Assembly (NCBI GenBank): GCA_007994965.1
Contig: VOPW01000001.1
Span: 558,001-622,000 of the forward strand
Length of the DNA stretch: 64,000 bases
Source of the DNA: Piscinibacter aquaticus
Lineage (GTDB): Bacteria > Pseudomonadota > Gammaproteobacteria > Burkholderiales > Burkholderiaceae_C
Direction of reading: 5' to 3'
Shown piece after piece: positions 53,561 through 64,000 of the stretch (position 1 is its first letter; each line of letters opens with the position of its first letter). A model generated the notes under the pieces. The model worked only from the letters and a program-made list of their open reading frames with translations. It searched no databases and was not told where the DNA came from. A program made the position numbers and the translations under genes.

Positions 53561-54771
53561 ATGAGCCGGATCCTGCTCACCGCTTACGGCGGCGGCCACG
53601 TTGCCATGCTCGCACCGATTGCTGCGGCGCTGAAGGCAAGCGGCCGCCAATTCACCTTCCTGGCGCTCACCACGGCCGGGCCCGCGCTCGAGCGCATGGG
53701 CCTGCCGTGCATCGGATTTCGAGATCTGCCGGGCGCCGGCGACGCCGATGTCCAGCGCTGGGGCCGCGAACTCGCCGCCGATCTTCCCGTTGGTGGCCCG
53801 GTCGCTCCGGAGGAGACGATTGCCTACCTGGGGCTGAGCTTTCGCGATCTCGTCGACGAGCACGGCCCTGGTCGAAGCCCGCCGCAGGTACGAGAGTGCC
53901 GGCCGCCGTGCCTTCCTGCCCGTCGCCACGCTGAGCCGGGCTCGAAACGCTCGAGCCGCGTCTCGTCGTGGCCACCAACTCCCCGCGGGCGGAACGTGCG
54001 GCCATCATGGCCGCCGGGCAGCTCGGCATCCCCTCGATTTGCGCCGTCGACCTGTTCGCGTTGCAGGAAGTGCAATGGATCGGGCAGCCGGGATACGCCA
54101 CTCGCGTGTGCGTACTGAACGATTCGGTGCGCCGCATGTTCCTCGAGCACGGAAGAAGGTCCGAGGAAATCATCGTCACCGGCAATCCCGCCTTCGACCG
54201 CCTGACCTCGGTCGCCGCGGTCGACGCAGGTGCGGCGCTGCGGCAGGCTCGTGGCTGGAACGACGGCCTGACCACCGTGTTGTGGGCATCGCAGATCGAG
54301 CCGGAGCGCCATCCCTTCACCGACCGTTGCGGCGACCCCACGCTGCCGCGTCGCGTCGAGGCGCGGCTGCGCGCCCTGGTCGCAAGCGATCCGTCCTTCC
54401 GGCTCGTGGTCAGGTACCACCCGAGCGAGCGTGTGCAGTTCCGCGCCGCGCCGCGCGTCGAGTTCAGCGCCACGTCGGAGAACATCGCCGATCTGCTGCA
54501 CGCGGTCGACGTTGTGGTGGTCACGGCCTCCACGGTTGGCCTTGAGGCTGCGATCGCCGGGCGGCCGGTGATTTCCGTCGACGAATCCATCTTCACGCCG
54601 GACACCCGCTATGCCGAGATGGGCGTCGCCAGGGGTGTGGCAAGTGCCAACGAAGTGGCCTCGGCGGTGCGGGAAGCCGCCGCTGGTGCCGGCGTGGCCT
54701 TTTCCCAGGGACAATCGGGCCGATCGGCCACGGGCGAGATCCTGCGGGTCATGGATTCGCTGTTGAGTTGA
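53561..54771 (+). CDS. Glycosyltransferase-like protein (GT-B fold), frameshifted
   Basis: About 404 residues. The N-terminus MSRILLTAYGGGHVAMLAPI resembles the start of UDP-sugar transferases and NeuC-like enzymes. The later part has CVLNDSVRRMFLEHGRRSEE, IIVTGNPAFDRLTSV, LVVRYHPSERVQF and DVVVVTASTVGLEAAIAGRP (donor-site glutamate). Breaks lie near 53868 and 53941. It probably transfers a sugar or polyol phosphate, and its position before the amidotransferase gene suggests a substrate from the nonulosonate module. Specificity not determined. Confidence 0.7.
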
Positions 54772-54794
54772 AGCTTCATTCCGGAGAAAGAGTT

Positions 54795-56123
54795 ATGGAA
54801 CGCATCGCTGCACCCCAGGAAGTCGACAAATCGCTGTACCTGGGTGATGCCCGCAAGCTGCCGCCCAAGTACGGGCTGCCATCAGAGGTCGTGTTCTGCA
54901 AGCGCTGCGTGATCTCGAACCAGCGGCCCAATTCTGCCGTCGAGTACACGCACACCAAGGAGTCGAAGAAGAAGACCATCGCCTTCGACGACGAAGGCGT
55001 CTGCGACGCCTGTCGGTTCGCCGAGAAGAAGCACGGCGTGATCGATTGGGCCGAACGCGAGCGGCAACTGCGCGATCTGCTCGACCGCCACCGCAGCCGC
55101 GATGGCAGCTACGACTGTCTGGTACCCGGTTCGGGAGGCAAGGACAGCTTCTACGCCTCGCACATCCTGCGCACGAAGTACGGGATGCACCCGCTGACCG
55201 TGACCTGGGCGCCCCATGTCTACACGGAGTGGGGCTGGCGCAATTTTCAGCGCTGGATCCATGCCGGCCATGACAACTACCTCATGACGCCCAACGGCCG
55301 CGCCCATCGGCTGCTGACCCGTCTGGCGGTGGACAACCTGTTCCATCCGTTCCAGGCCTTCATGTTCGGGCAGAAGGCCCTTGCGCCCAAGATGGCTCTG
55401 CTGTTCAACATCCCGCTGGTCATCTACGGCGAGAACGAGGCCGAGTACGGCAATCCGATCGGCGACACCGAAACCGCCAAGCGCGACTGGTCATACTTCA
55501 CCGCGGAGGATCAGTCGAAGGTCAGCCTGGGCGGCGTGGCGGTGCCCGACCTCAAGAAGCACTTCGGCCTGGAGCAGCAGGATCTGATTCCCTATCTGCC
55601 TGCGAACCCCAACGAGATCGAGGAGAAGAAGATCGAGGTGCACTACCTCGGCTACTACCTCAAGTGGCACCCGCAGGCCTGCTACTACTACGCGGTGGAG
55701 CACGGCGGGTTCGAGGCTTCGCCTGAGCGGACGCCGGGCACCTACAGCAAGTACAACAGCATCGACGATCGCATCGACGACTTCCACTACTACACCACCG
55801 GTGTGAAGTTCGGCATCGGACGCGCCTCGTACGATGCGGCCCAGGAGATCCGCTCGGGCGACATCACGCGCGAGGAGGGCGTGGCGCTCGTCAAGCGGTT
55901 CGACCACGAGTTTCCCGAGCGCTTTGCCGACGAGATCTTCCGCTACCTCAGCGTTCCGGCGCAGGAGTTCCCCGAGGCCAGCCGCATGTTCGAGGAGCCG
56001 ATCATGACCCGTGCCTACTTCGACCGGTTGGCCGACAGCTTCCGCTCGCCGCATCTGTGGAAGTGGGAAGACGGTGCGTGGAAGCTGCGCCACGCCGTCT
56101 GGCACGAGGGCGCGGGTTCCTGA
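54795..56123 (+). CDS. N-acetyl sugar amidotransferase (WbpG/PseA/PtmG family)
   Basis: 442 residues, intact. A zinc-binding start (VVFCKRCVISNQRP, then GVCDACRFAEKK) is followed by the PP-loop LVPGSGGKDSFYASHILRTK. Members convert an N-acetyl group on a sugar into an acetamidino group using ATP and ammonia. It is followed directly by HisF- and HisH-like genes that would generate and channel that ammonia, the same trio as WbpG-HisH2-HisF2 in Pseudomonas O-antigen clusters. A GGAGAAAG ribosome site precedes the start. Confidence 0.92.
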   Translation: MERIAAPQEVDKSLYLGDARKLPPKYGLPSEVVFCKRCVISNQRPNSAVEYTHTKESKKKTIAFDDEGVCDACRFAEKKHGVIDWAERERQLRDLLDRHRSRDGSYDCLVPGSGGKDSFYASHILRTKYGMHPLTVTWAPHVYTEWGWRNFQRWIHAGHDNYLMTPNGRAHRLLTRLAVDNLFHPFQAFMFGQKALAPKMALLFNIPLVIYGENEAEYGNPIGDTETAKRDWSYFTAEDQSKVSLGGVAVPDLKKHFGLEQQDLIPYLPANPNEIEEKKIEVHYLGYYLKWHPQACYYYAVEHGGFEASPERTPGTYSKYNSIDDRIDDFHYYTTGVKFGIGRASYDAAQEIRSGDITREEGVALVKRFDHEFPERFADEIFRYLSVPAQEFPEASRMFEEPIMTRAYFDRLADSFRSPHLWKWEDGAWKLRHAVWHEGAGS

Positions 56124-56126
56124 GCC

Positions 56127-56887
56127 ATGAGCAACCTCCGCATCATCCCGCGGCTGGACATCAAGGGGCCCAACCTCATCAAGGGCATACGGCTCGAGGG
56201 GTTGCGCGTCATCGGCGATCCGCAACAGCACGCGATCCGCTACTACGAGGAAGGGGCCGACGAGCTCGTCTACATGGACATCGTCGCCAGCCTCTACGGG
56301 CGCAACAACCTCAGCGACATCATCAGCCGTGCCGCGAAGGACGTCTTCATCCCCATCACGGTGGGGGCGGCATCCGTTCGGTGGACGACGCGCGGCACAT
56401 CCTGCGTTCCGGGGCCGACAAGGTCGCCATCAACACGGCGGCCATCGCGCGTCCCGAACTCATCACGGAGGTTGCGCACCGGTTCGGCTCCCAGGCGATG
56501 GTGCTGTCGATCGAGGCGAAGCAGGTGGCGGACGGGAAGTGGGAGGCCTACACCGATAACGGCCGCGAGCGCACCGGCAAGGATGTGCTGGAATGGGTGT
56601 GCCGCGGCGTCGAGCTCGGTGCCGGCGAGATCCTGTTGACGGCCGTGGACAGGGAGGGCACGCGCAAGGGGTACGACATCGAACTCATCCGAACCGTCAG
56701 CGCCGCTGTTCCGGTGCCGGTGATTGCCAGCGGCGGCATGGGCAGCCTCGAGCACTTCATCGCGGCGGCCGTCGAAGGCCAGGCGGATGGCGTGGCGATG
56801 GCGGACGTGCTGCACTACAAGCGGATGACGATCGGCGACATCCGCCGTGCGGCCGTTGATGCCGGTCTGCCGGCGAGGAAGATCTGA
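56127..56887 (+). CDS. hisF: HisF-like cyclase subunit paired with the sugar amidotransferase, one frameshift
   Basis: About 254 residues, TIM barrel. RIIPRLDIKGPNLIKGIRLE replaces the usual HisF start. YMDIVASLYGRNNLSDIISR, DKVAINTAAIARPELITEVA and PVPVIASGGMGSLEHFIAAA are typical. One G is missing near 56372. It differs from housekeeping HisF in its substrate-binding segments, and no other histidine genes are near. It lies three bases after the amidotransferase, so it is presumed to hold the HisH subunit and pass ammonia to the sugar enzyme. Confidence 0.88.
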
Positions 56888-56888
56888 G

Positions 56889-57539
56889 ATGCGCGCAGCC
56901 AGCGTAACCATAGTCGACTACGGCATGTGCAATCTCCTGAACGTCGCCCGTGCCTTTGAGCACTGCGGCGCGCAGGTGACAGTGACAGAAGATCCGAAGG
57001 CGCTGACCCGTGCGGAACGACTCGTCGTTCCGGGCGTGGGGGCGTTCCGCGACAGCATGCGGGAAGTGGTCGGGCGCGGCTTCGCGGATGCCATTCGCGA
57101 ATACGCGTCGACGAGTCGCCCGATGTTCGGCATCTGCGTCGGCATGCAGATGCTCTTCGAGGCGAGCGAAGAGTTCGGCGAACATGCCGGCCTGGGCATC
57201 CTGCCGGGACGTGTTCGCGCCGTACCTTCGAGACGCACCGACGGCGTGGCGCAGCGCGTGCCGCACATCGGCTGGAACCACCTTGTCGAGCCCGAAGGCG
57301 GCCGGGACTGGCACGGCACCCTGCTCGATCCGTTCGCCGGATCGCAGCCGGCGGTCTACTTCGTACATTCGTTCGCTGCCGTTCCCACCCTGGCCTCCGA
57401 CCGCCTCGCCGACTGCCTCTACGGAGGGCACCGGATCTGCGCGGCCGTCCAGCGCGACAACCTGATGGCCTCGCAGTTCCACCCGGAGCGCAGTGGTGAG
57501 ACGGGTCTCGCGATCGTTCGACGCTTTCTGACGTTGTGA
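56889..57539 (+). CDS. hisH: HisH-like glutamine amidotransferase subunit
   Basis: 216 residues, intact. Class I glutaminase: TIVDYGMCNLLNVARAFEHC, LVVPGVGAFRDSMREV, and the nucleophile Cys in MFGICVGMQMLFEASEEFG. The catalytic His and Glu are in ASQFHPERSGETGLAI. It releases ammonia from glutamine for the WbpG-type enzyme two genes upstream. It starts one base after the HisF-like stop. Confidence 0.92.
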   Translation: MRAASVTIVDYGMCNLLNVARAFEHCGAQVTVTEDPKALTRAERLVVPGVGAFRDSMREVVGRGFADAIREYASTSRPMFGICVGMQMLFEASEEFGEHAGLGILPGRVRAVPSRRTDGVAQRVPHIGWNHLVEPEGGRDWHGTLLDPFAGSQPAVYFVHSFAAVPTLASDRLADCLYGGHRICAAVQRDNLMASQFHPERSGETGLAIVRRFLTL

Positions 57540-57556
57540 GGGTCGGGGGTCTGCGC

Positions 57557-58527
57557 ATGCGAGTCCTGATGATCGGTACCGGCTCAATCGGACGCAGGCA
57601 CATGGCAAGCCTGCGCGAACTGAGGGCGGCGTCCGGTTCACCGTTTTCCGCGAGGCCGAACGCCCGGCTGGCGGCAGTGTCGAACCGGATGACGTGACTG
57701 TGGTGCAGTCACTCGATGCCGCGCTCGCGGCGAAGCCGGAACTCATCGTGATCGCCAGCCCGAGCGCGCTGCACCTGCGGCCGGTTCTGGCGGCCATCGA
57801 GAGTCGCACGCCGTTCTACGTCGAGAAGCCGGTGGTGGCGAGCCGCGAAGACACGGCACTGCTGCGCAACCGCATTGCAAGAGGCGGCCTGCCACCGAAC
57901 ATGGTCGGATGCAATCTGCGCTTCCTGCACTCGCTGACCGTGATGCGAGCGATGGTGAAGGAAGGTCGGCTCGGCCGGATCGCGCGCGCCGACTTCGAGG
58001 CCGGACAGTGGCTGCCGGATTGGCGACCGGCGCAGGATTACCGGCTCGGGTACAGCGCGAGAGCCTCGTTGGGCGGCGGCGTGTGCCTGGATCTCATCCA
58101 CGAGGTCGATGCCGCCCTGTGGATGTTCGGGCGATTCGACCAAGCCAGCGGATTCGCTGCGCGCACCTCGGGTCTGGACATCGACAGCGACGACAGCGCA
58201 GCGCTTCTCCTTGCGCGCGCCGCCGGCCCGATCGCCACGGTCCGCATCGACTACGTCAGCCGCCGACCGGTGCGGCGCTATACCTTGGTCGGCGACACCG
58301 GGACGCTCCGCTGGGATCTTCGTGCGTCGACGCTGACTCTCGAGACGCCGGCGGGCGTGGAGACAATCGCCCTCGACGAGGGCGCATACGACGTGGCGGC
58401 GACCTACGTCTCGGCCATGCGGGAGATGCTGGCCGCAATGTCCGCCGGCCGGCCTTCCGCACAACCGATCGAGGAGGGACTCGATGCGCTCGAAGTTGCA
58501 CTGGCCGCGCGGCGGCTGACATCATGA
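57557..58527 (+). CDS. Gfo/Idh/MocA-family oxidoreductase (PtmF-like), one frameshift
   Basis: About 324 residues. Rossmann start MRVLMIGTGSIGRRHMASLR; a break near 57627; then ELIVIASPSALHLRPVLAAI, TPFYVEKPVVASREDTALL (catalytic Lys) and GGGVCLDLIHEVDAALWMFG. In Campylobacter the PtmF homologue, with PtmA, feeds the hexosamine precursor of legionaminic acid. The gene order here (PtmF-, PtmB-, PtmA-, PtmC-, PtmD-like) supports that reading. The stop overlaps the next start. Confidence 0.8.
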
Positions 58528-59215
58528 AGACCATCGCCAGCATCTGTGCCCGCGGGGGATCCGTGGGGGTTCCCGGCAAAAACATACGCCCGCTTCTCGG
58601 CAAGCCGCTGATCGCTCACACGATCGAGCAGGCGCTGTCGGTCGCGGGAATCGATGCCGTCTATGTTTCCACCGATGACGCCACGATTGCCGACGTCGCG
58701 ACACGGCACGGGGCGCAGGTGCCGTTCCTTCGTCCTGCCGAACTGGCCACTTCCAGCGCTGCGAAGCTTCCGGTGATCCAGCACCTATGCGACTGGGTGG
58801 CCACCGAGCGCGGAGAGTTCGACCGCGTCGTGGATCTCGATCCGACGTCGCCGCTGCGAACGGTGGCGGACATCGAAGCCTGTCTCGCCCTGCTCGACGC
58901 GGAAGCCGACGCAGTGATCACGGCCTTCGAGTCGGAGAAGAACCCGTACTTCAACATGGTGGAATACAAGGCCGATGGCAATGTCGGCTGGTCTGCCCGC
59001 CCGCGACCCGCGTGGTCGCCCGGCAGCAGGCGCCCAAGGTGTACTCGATGAACGCCTCGATCTACGTCTGGCACCGGCATTCGCTTGCCAAGGGGCTGTG
59101 GAGCGGCCGGCTGAGAATGCACGTGATGCCGCGCGAGAGATCCATCGACATCGACAGCCCGCTTGATTTCGACATCGTGGAGATGCTGATGGCGCGGCGG
59201 GAAGGAAAGGCATGA
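58524..59215 (+). CDS. legF: CMP-legionaminic/neuraminic acid synthetase (LegF/PtmB/NeuA), one frameshift
   Basis: About 231 residues. Cytidylyltransferase motif IASICARGGSVGVPGKNIRP, close to the NeuA A-R-x-G-S-K/x-G-x-x-x-K-N loop, then GIDAVYVSTDDATIADVATR and VVDLDPTSPLRTVADIEACL. The end is KVYSMNASIYVWHRHSLAKG with SIDIDSPLDFDIVEMLMA. One base is missing near 58985 (CCTGG). It activates the nonulosonic acid as a CMP-sugar. Overlaps on both sides. Confidence 0.9.
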
Positions 59216-60009
59216 ACGAGAGGTTCTCGCTGGACGGGCGGGTGGTCGCAGTCACCGGCGCGGCCGGAATCCTGGGTGGACGCTTCTGCCGCGAACTGCT
59301 CGCCGGCGGCGCACGGGTCGTGGCGATCGACCAGGACGACGCGTCGCTGCAGCGACTCGTCGAGCAGCTGGGCGCCGATTCCGAACGCCTGATGGCGTGC
59401 CGGGCCGATATTCGCGTGCGGTCGGAGGTGGCGGCGGTTCGACGGCGTGCCGAGCAGGCGATGGGGCCGGTGGACGGCCTGCTCAACAATGCCGCGACCA
59501 AGAGCCCGAACTTCTTCGAGCCGTTCGAAAGCTTCCCGCTCGAAGACTGGGACCACGTGATGTCCGTCAATCTCACGGGTGCGGTGGTCTGCGCCCAGGA
59601 GTTTGGCGGTGCGATGGCGGGGCGCCGACGGGGCTCGATCGTCAACGTCCTGTCGATCTACGGCGTGGTCGCCCCCGACCAGCGAATCTACGAGGGATCG
59701 GAGTATCTGGGCCGAGCGATCAACACGCCGGCGGTGTACAGCGCCAGCAAGGCCGCGCTGTGGGGGCTGACCTCCTACCTCGCCGCGTACTGGGGAAGCA
59801 TCGGGATTCGGGTCAATGCACTGACGCCCGGCGGCATCTTCAGTGGCCAAAACGAGACCTTCGTCCAGCGCTACAGCCAGCGTGTGCCGATGGGAAGGAT
59901 GGGGCAGGCCGACGAACTGTGCGGTGCGCTGACCTACCTTCTCTCGGACGCTTCGAGCTACGTCACCGGTCAGAACATCGTCGTCGATGGTGGGCTGACG
60001 GTATGGTGA
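59212..60009 (+). CDS. Short-chain dehydrogenase/reductase (PtmA-like)
   Basis: 265 residues, intact. NAD(P)-binding motif VVAVTGAAGILGGRFCRELL, NNAATKSPNFFEPFESF, the active-site serine in VNVLSIYGVVAPD and Y-x-x-x-K in VYSASKAALWGLTSYLAAYW, ending TGQNIVVDGGLTVW. Classical SDR. Neighbours and the long loop between Ser and Tyr match PtmA of the legionaminic pathway. Confidence 0.88.
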   Translation: MNERFSLDGRVVAVTGAAGILGGRFCRELLAGGARVVAIDQDDASLQRLVEQLGADSERLMACRADIRVRSEVAAVRRRAEQAMGPVDGLLNNAATKSPNFFEPFESFPLEDWDHVMSVNLTGAVVCAQEFGGAMAGRRRGSIVNVLSIYGVVAPDQRIYEGSEYLGRAINTPAVYSASKAALWGLTSYLAAYWGSIGIRVNALTPGGIFSGQNETFVQRYSQRVPMGRMGQADELCGALTYLLSDASSYVTGQNIVVDGGLTVW

Positions 60010-60017
60010 GTGCCCTC

Positions 60018-61048
60018 ATGAAGACATTCTTCATCGCCGAAGCCGGCGTCAACCACAACGGCTCCGAGGACCTCGCGTTGCAGCTGGTGGACACGGCCGC
60101 GCGCTGCGGCGCCGATGCCGTCAAGTTCCAGACCTTCAAGGCCGACCGACTCGTGCGCCGGGGCGCGTCGAAGGCGGCCTACCAGGAGGCGGCCACCGGT
60201 GCGGGCGATCAGCACAGCATGCTTGCCGGGCTGGAGATGTCGGAGGCGATGCACCGGAAGGTGTTCGCCCGCTGCCAGGAGCGCGGCATCGAGTTCATGT
60301 CGACGCCGTTCGACGAGGAAGCGGCCGACTTTCTCGTCGCACTGGGCATGCGGCGCATCAAGATTCCGTCGGGGAGATTACCAACCACCCGTTCCTGCGC
60401 CACCTCGCCCGCCATGACCTGCCGCTGATCCTCTCGACGGGCATGGCCACGCTCCAGGAGATCGTGGAAGCGACGGCGGTGATCCGCGCCGAGCGGGAAC
60501 GACGCGGGCTGGCGCGCCCGATCGAGCAGATGCTGACCATCCTGCACTGCACGTCGAACTATCCGGCTGCGCTGGAAGACGTGAATCTTCGCGCGATGGC
60601 GACGATCGCCGCTGCGGTCGGCGTGCCCGTCGGCTACTCCGATCACACGCTCGGCATCGCCGTCTCGACAGCCGCGGTTGCGCTTGGAGCCACCGTCATC
60701 GAAAAGCACTTCACGCTGGACACCAGCCTTCCGGGTCCCGACCACAAGGCCTCCCTGTCGCCGGGCGAACTCGCCGCGCTCGTCGCGCAGGTGCGGGCGG
60801 TCGAACGGGCGCTGGGATCGGACCGGAAGGAACCGACGGCCGCGGAACTGCCGGTGAGGGAACTGGTGCGCCGCAGCGTGACCAGCGCGCGAGACCTGAG
60901 AGCCGGAGTGCCGCTGACGGCGGACGATCTCTGCCTGCTGCGGCCCGGCACCGGCATTGCACCGCAACACATCGAGGCACTGGTCGGCCGCGTGCCCCAG
61001 CGTGACGTGCCGGCCGGCACGACGCTGCTGTGGAGCGACTTCGGCTGA
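60018..61048 (+). CDS. legI: N-acetylneuraminate/legionaminate synthase (LegI/NeuB/PtmC), one frameshift
   Basis: About 343 residues. Condenses phosphoenolpyruvate with an N-acylhexosamine. MKTFFIAEAGVNHNGSEDLA, DAVKFQTFKADRLVRRGASK, ILHCTSNYPAALEDVNLR and GYSDHTLGIAVSTAAVALGA, then EKHFTLDTSLPGPDHKASL. A C-terminal SAF antifreeze-like domain follows (RRSVTSARDLRAGVPLTADD). One G is missing near 60378. ATG 60018 is preferred; ATG 60003 would overlap the SDR stop. Confidence 0.93.
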
Positions 61049-61055
61049 ACACGCC

Positions 61056-62188
61056 ATGTCGCGCCGCATCTGCTACCTCACCGGAACGCGGGCCGACTTC
61101 GGCCTGATGGCGTCCACCTTGCGCCGCATCGACGCCGACCCGCGGCTGGCTTTGAGCCTGATCGTGACGGGCATGCACCTCTCCGAGCGATTCGGGCGCA
61201 CGATCGACGAGATCGAAGCCACCGGGCTTCACATCGCCGAGCGGATCGCGGTCGATCACGACCTGACCGGCGGTGCCGGCATGGCGCAGAACCTCGCAGC
61301 CATGCTGCACGGCCTCGTGCCTGCGCTCGAGCGCCTCCGGCCGGATCTGCTGCTGCTGCTCGGTGATCGCGGCGAGATGCTGGCCGGCGCGATCGCCGCG
61401 ATCCACCTCGGGATTCCCGTGGCGCACCTGCACGGCGGCGAGCGATCGGGCACGGTCGACGAGCCGGTGCGGCATGCCGTCTCCAAGCTCTCCCACCTGC
61501 ACCTCGTTGCCACGTCGGATGCGCGTGATCGCCTGGTCCGCATGGGCGAGCGCGGGGATTCCATCCACGTCGTCGGCGCACCCGGGATCGACGACCTGCT
61601 GGCGTGCCCACGTCCACCGCGCGCCGAGCTCTGCCGCGCGGCGGCCCTGGATGCGGAGCGGGCCGTGGCCCTGATGGTCTTCCACCCCGTCCTGCAGGAG
61701 GCGCGTGACGCCGCGGGTCAGGTTCGCGCGATCGTCGACGCCGCGCTCGCCGAAGGCGTCCAGCTGCTCGCCCTGTTGCCCAATTCGGATGCCGGCCACG
61801 AAGCGGTGAGGGCGGAACTGCTCGATGCCGAGCGTATGGGGCGCCTCGTCCTGCGCAAGCACCTGCGCCGCGACGAATACATCGGCTGGCTGGCCAGCTG
61901 CGATGTCCTGCTCGGCAACTCCAGCAGCGGCATCATCGAGGCCGCGAGTTTCGGCACGCCAGTGGTCAATGTCGGCTCGCGCCAGAACCTGCGCGAGCGC
62001 AACTCCAATGTCATCGACGTTCCCCCGAGCGCCATGCCCTGCAGGCGGCGATCGCCAAGGCGCTGAGCATCGGCCGCCATGGCGCCGAGAATGTCTATGG
62101 CGATGGCCGGGCCGGCCCGCGCATCGTCGAGGTGCTCGCGCATGCGAACCTGGACGCGCGCTTGATGGCGAAGTGCAATGCGTACTGA
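61056..62188 (+). CDS. legG: UDP/GDP-N-acetylhexosamine 2-epimerase, hydrolysing (LegG/NeuC/PtmD), one frameshift
   Basis: About 378 residues. Releases the free 2-epimer that LegI condenses. RICYLTGTRADFGLMASTLR, LLLLLGDRGEMLAGAIAAIH, HLHGGERSGTVDEPVRHAVS and CDVLLGNSSSGIIEAASFGT match NeuC/LegG rather than non-hydrolysing epimerases. One base is missing near 62030, and the true end is the TGA at 62186-62188. It overlaps the acetyltransferase gene by eleven bases. Confidence 0.92.
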
Positions 62189-62806
62189 GCATCACGTCGT
62201 CGTCGGCGCGGGCGGCCATGCGCGTGTGGTCATGGATGCGTTGCTTCGGTCGCACTCCGAGCCAGAGTGCTGGCCTTCGCCGATGACGACGCCGCTCTGC
62301 ACGAGCGCGAGATGCTCGGCCGGCCCGTGCTCGGATCGGTGGCGGCGATCGTGCGCGCCGGCACTCCGTTCCACGTGGCCATCGGGCACAACGGCGCGCG
62401 TTCAAGGATCTTCGAACAGCTGCGCGCCGTCGGCGCCTGTCCGTTCTCGGCCATCCATCCGCTGGCCAGCATGTCCGCGCATGCGACGTTGGGCCAGTCC
62501 GTGTTCGTGGCGGCGGGCGCGGTGGTGGGGCCGCTGGCGGCGCTGGGCGATGGCGTGATCGTCAATCATGCGGCCGTGGTAGACCACGACTGCCGGCTCG
62601 GCGACTTCGTGCACATTGCGCCTGGCGCGACACTCGCGGGAGCCGTGACCTGTGGCCGCTGCGTGCTGGTCGGTGCCGGGGCGAACGTGCTGCCCGGCGT
62701 GACCATTGGCGACAACGCGGTGATCGGCGCCGGCGCCGTGGTGGTGAAGGACGTTCCCGCCGGTGCGGTGGTCGTCGGCGTGCCGGCCCGTTTTCAGGAG
62801 AGATGA
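62178..62806 (+). CDS. PglD/NeuD-family sugar O/N-acetyltransferase, one frameshift
   Basis: About 210 residues. N-terminal nucleotide-binding module HHVVVGAGGHARVVMDALLR; then hexapeptide repeats VFVAAGAVVGPLAALGDGVI, the catalytic His in NHAAVVDHDCRLGDFVHIAP, and GANVLPGVTIGDNAVIGAGA. One base is missing near 62262 (CCAGG). In the legionaminic route an enzyme of this type (LegH/PglD) acetylates the 4-amino group produced by the next gene's aminotransferase. Confidence 0.88.

Positions 62807-64000
<1,194 letters not shown>

Noticed and set aside
56127-57539. Histidine biosynthesis operon (hisF, hisH)
   Set aside because: No other his genes are near, the HisF start is divergent, and the pair directly follows a WbpG-type amidotransferase, the known alternative context.

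Overview
The window is very GC-rich chromosomal DNA from a betaproteobacterium. The gene content (RpoH, PHA synthase, a UbiH-type monooxygenase, DsbC, a short Q-loop cytochrome bd oxidase, Wlb/Wbp-type sugar genes) points to Burkholderiales, probably the Leptothrix/Rubrivivax/Ideonella side of the order. That placement is inferred from protein resemblance only. More than half of the recognisable genes are split by one- or two-base indels. In most of them the reading frame resumes at once with a perfect family match, so I annotate whole genes and note where the frame breaks. Many breaks fall at CCWGG (CCTGG/CCAGG) sequences or in G/C runs, which looks like a consensus-sequence artefact rather than gene decay.

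Region 1 (1-28,980) is mostly housekeeping. On the minus strand it opens with rpoH (cut by the window edge) under a CIRCE-like heat-shock operator. A four-carbon sugar-acid pair (otnK-otnC) follows, then a MASE1-CHASE-PAS hybrid histidine kinase, an aldo/keto reductase, a PHA synthase, an MFS transporter, ychF, a pirin, and an AsmA-MOSC-EamA operon. Next come a UbiH-family monooxygenase with dsbC, and a gbsR-cydA-cydB operon with a palindromic operator candidate. After that lie a DUF3429 protein, an M61 peptidase with a DUF3108 protein, an enoyl-CoA hydratase, an AraC regulator, a VOC protein, and lysS with a PNPOx-family protein.

Region 2 (29,092-40,304) is a tightly overlapping polysaccharide operon. 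wlbA/wlbB/wlbC-type genes make a 2,3-diacetamido-uronic acid nucleotide sugar. They are followed by a flippase, an acetyltransferase, two glycosyltransferases, a methyltransferase, an aminotransferase and an initiating sugar transferase. The sugar transferase reads straight into the amino-terminal half of a WbpM/PglF-like protein. A kdsD/kpsF-type isomerase closes the region, and an IS481-family element sits exactly on its stop codon with a 6-base target duplication.

Region 3 (41,458-64,000, open at the right edge) is a second surface-glycan locus. It holds a beta-propeller lipoprotein, a full WbpM/PglF-type dehydratase (minus strand), an HpcH/HpaI aldolase, a MurJ/MviN-type flippase, a second initiating sugar transferase and an asparagine synthetase-type amidotransferase. 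It continues with a fatty-acid hydroxylase, an unknown membrane protein, an NHL-repeat lipoprotein and a glycosyltransferase-like protein. Then comes a nonulosonic (legionaminic-type) acid module: WbpG/PseA amidotransferase, HisF- and HisH-like ammonia donors, a PtmF-like oxidoreductase, a CMP-sugar synthetase, a PtmA-like SDR, LegI, LegG, a PglD/NeuD-type acetyltransferase, and a CBS-domain pair fused to a PglE/LegC-type aminotransferase. Together these predict an amidated (acetamidino) legionaminic-like sugar activated as CMP-sugar and built into a surface polymer or a glycoprotein.
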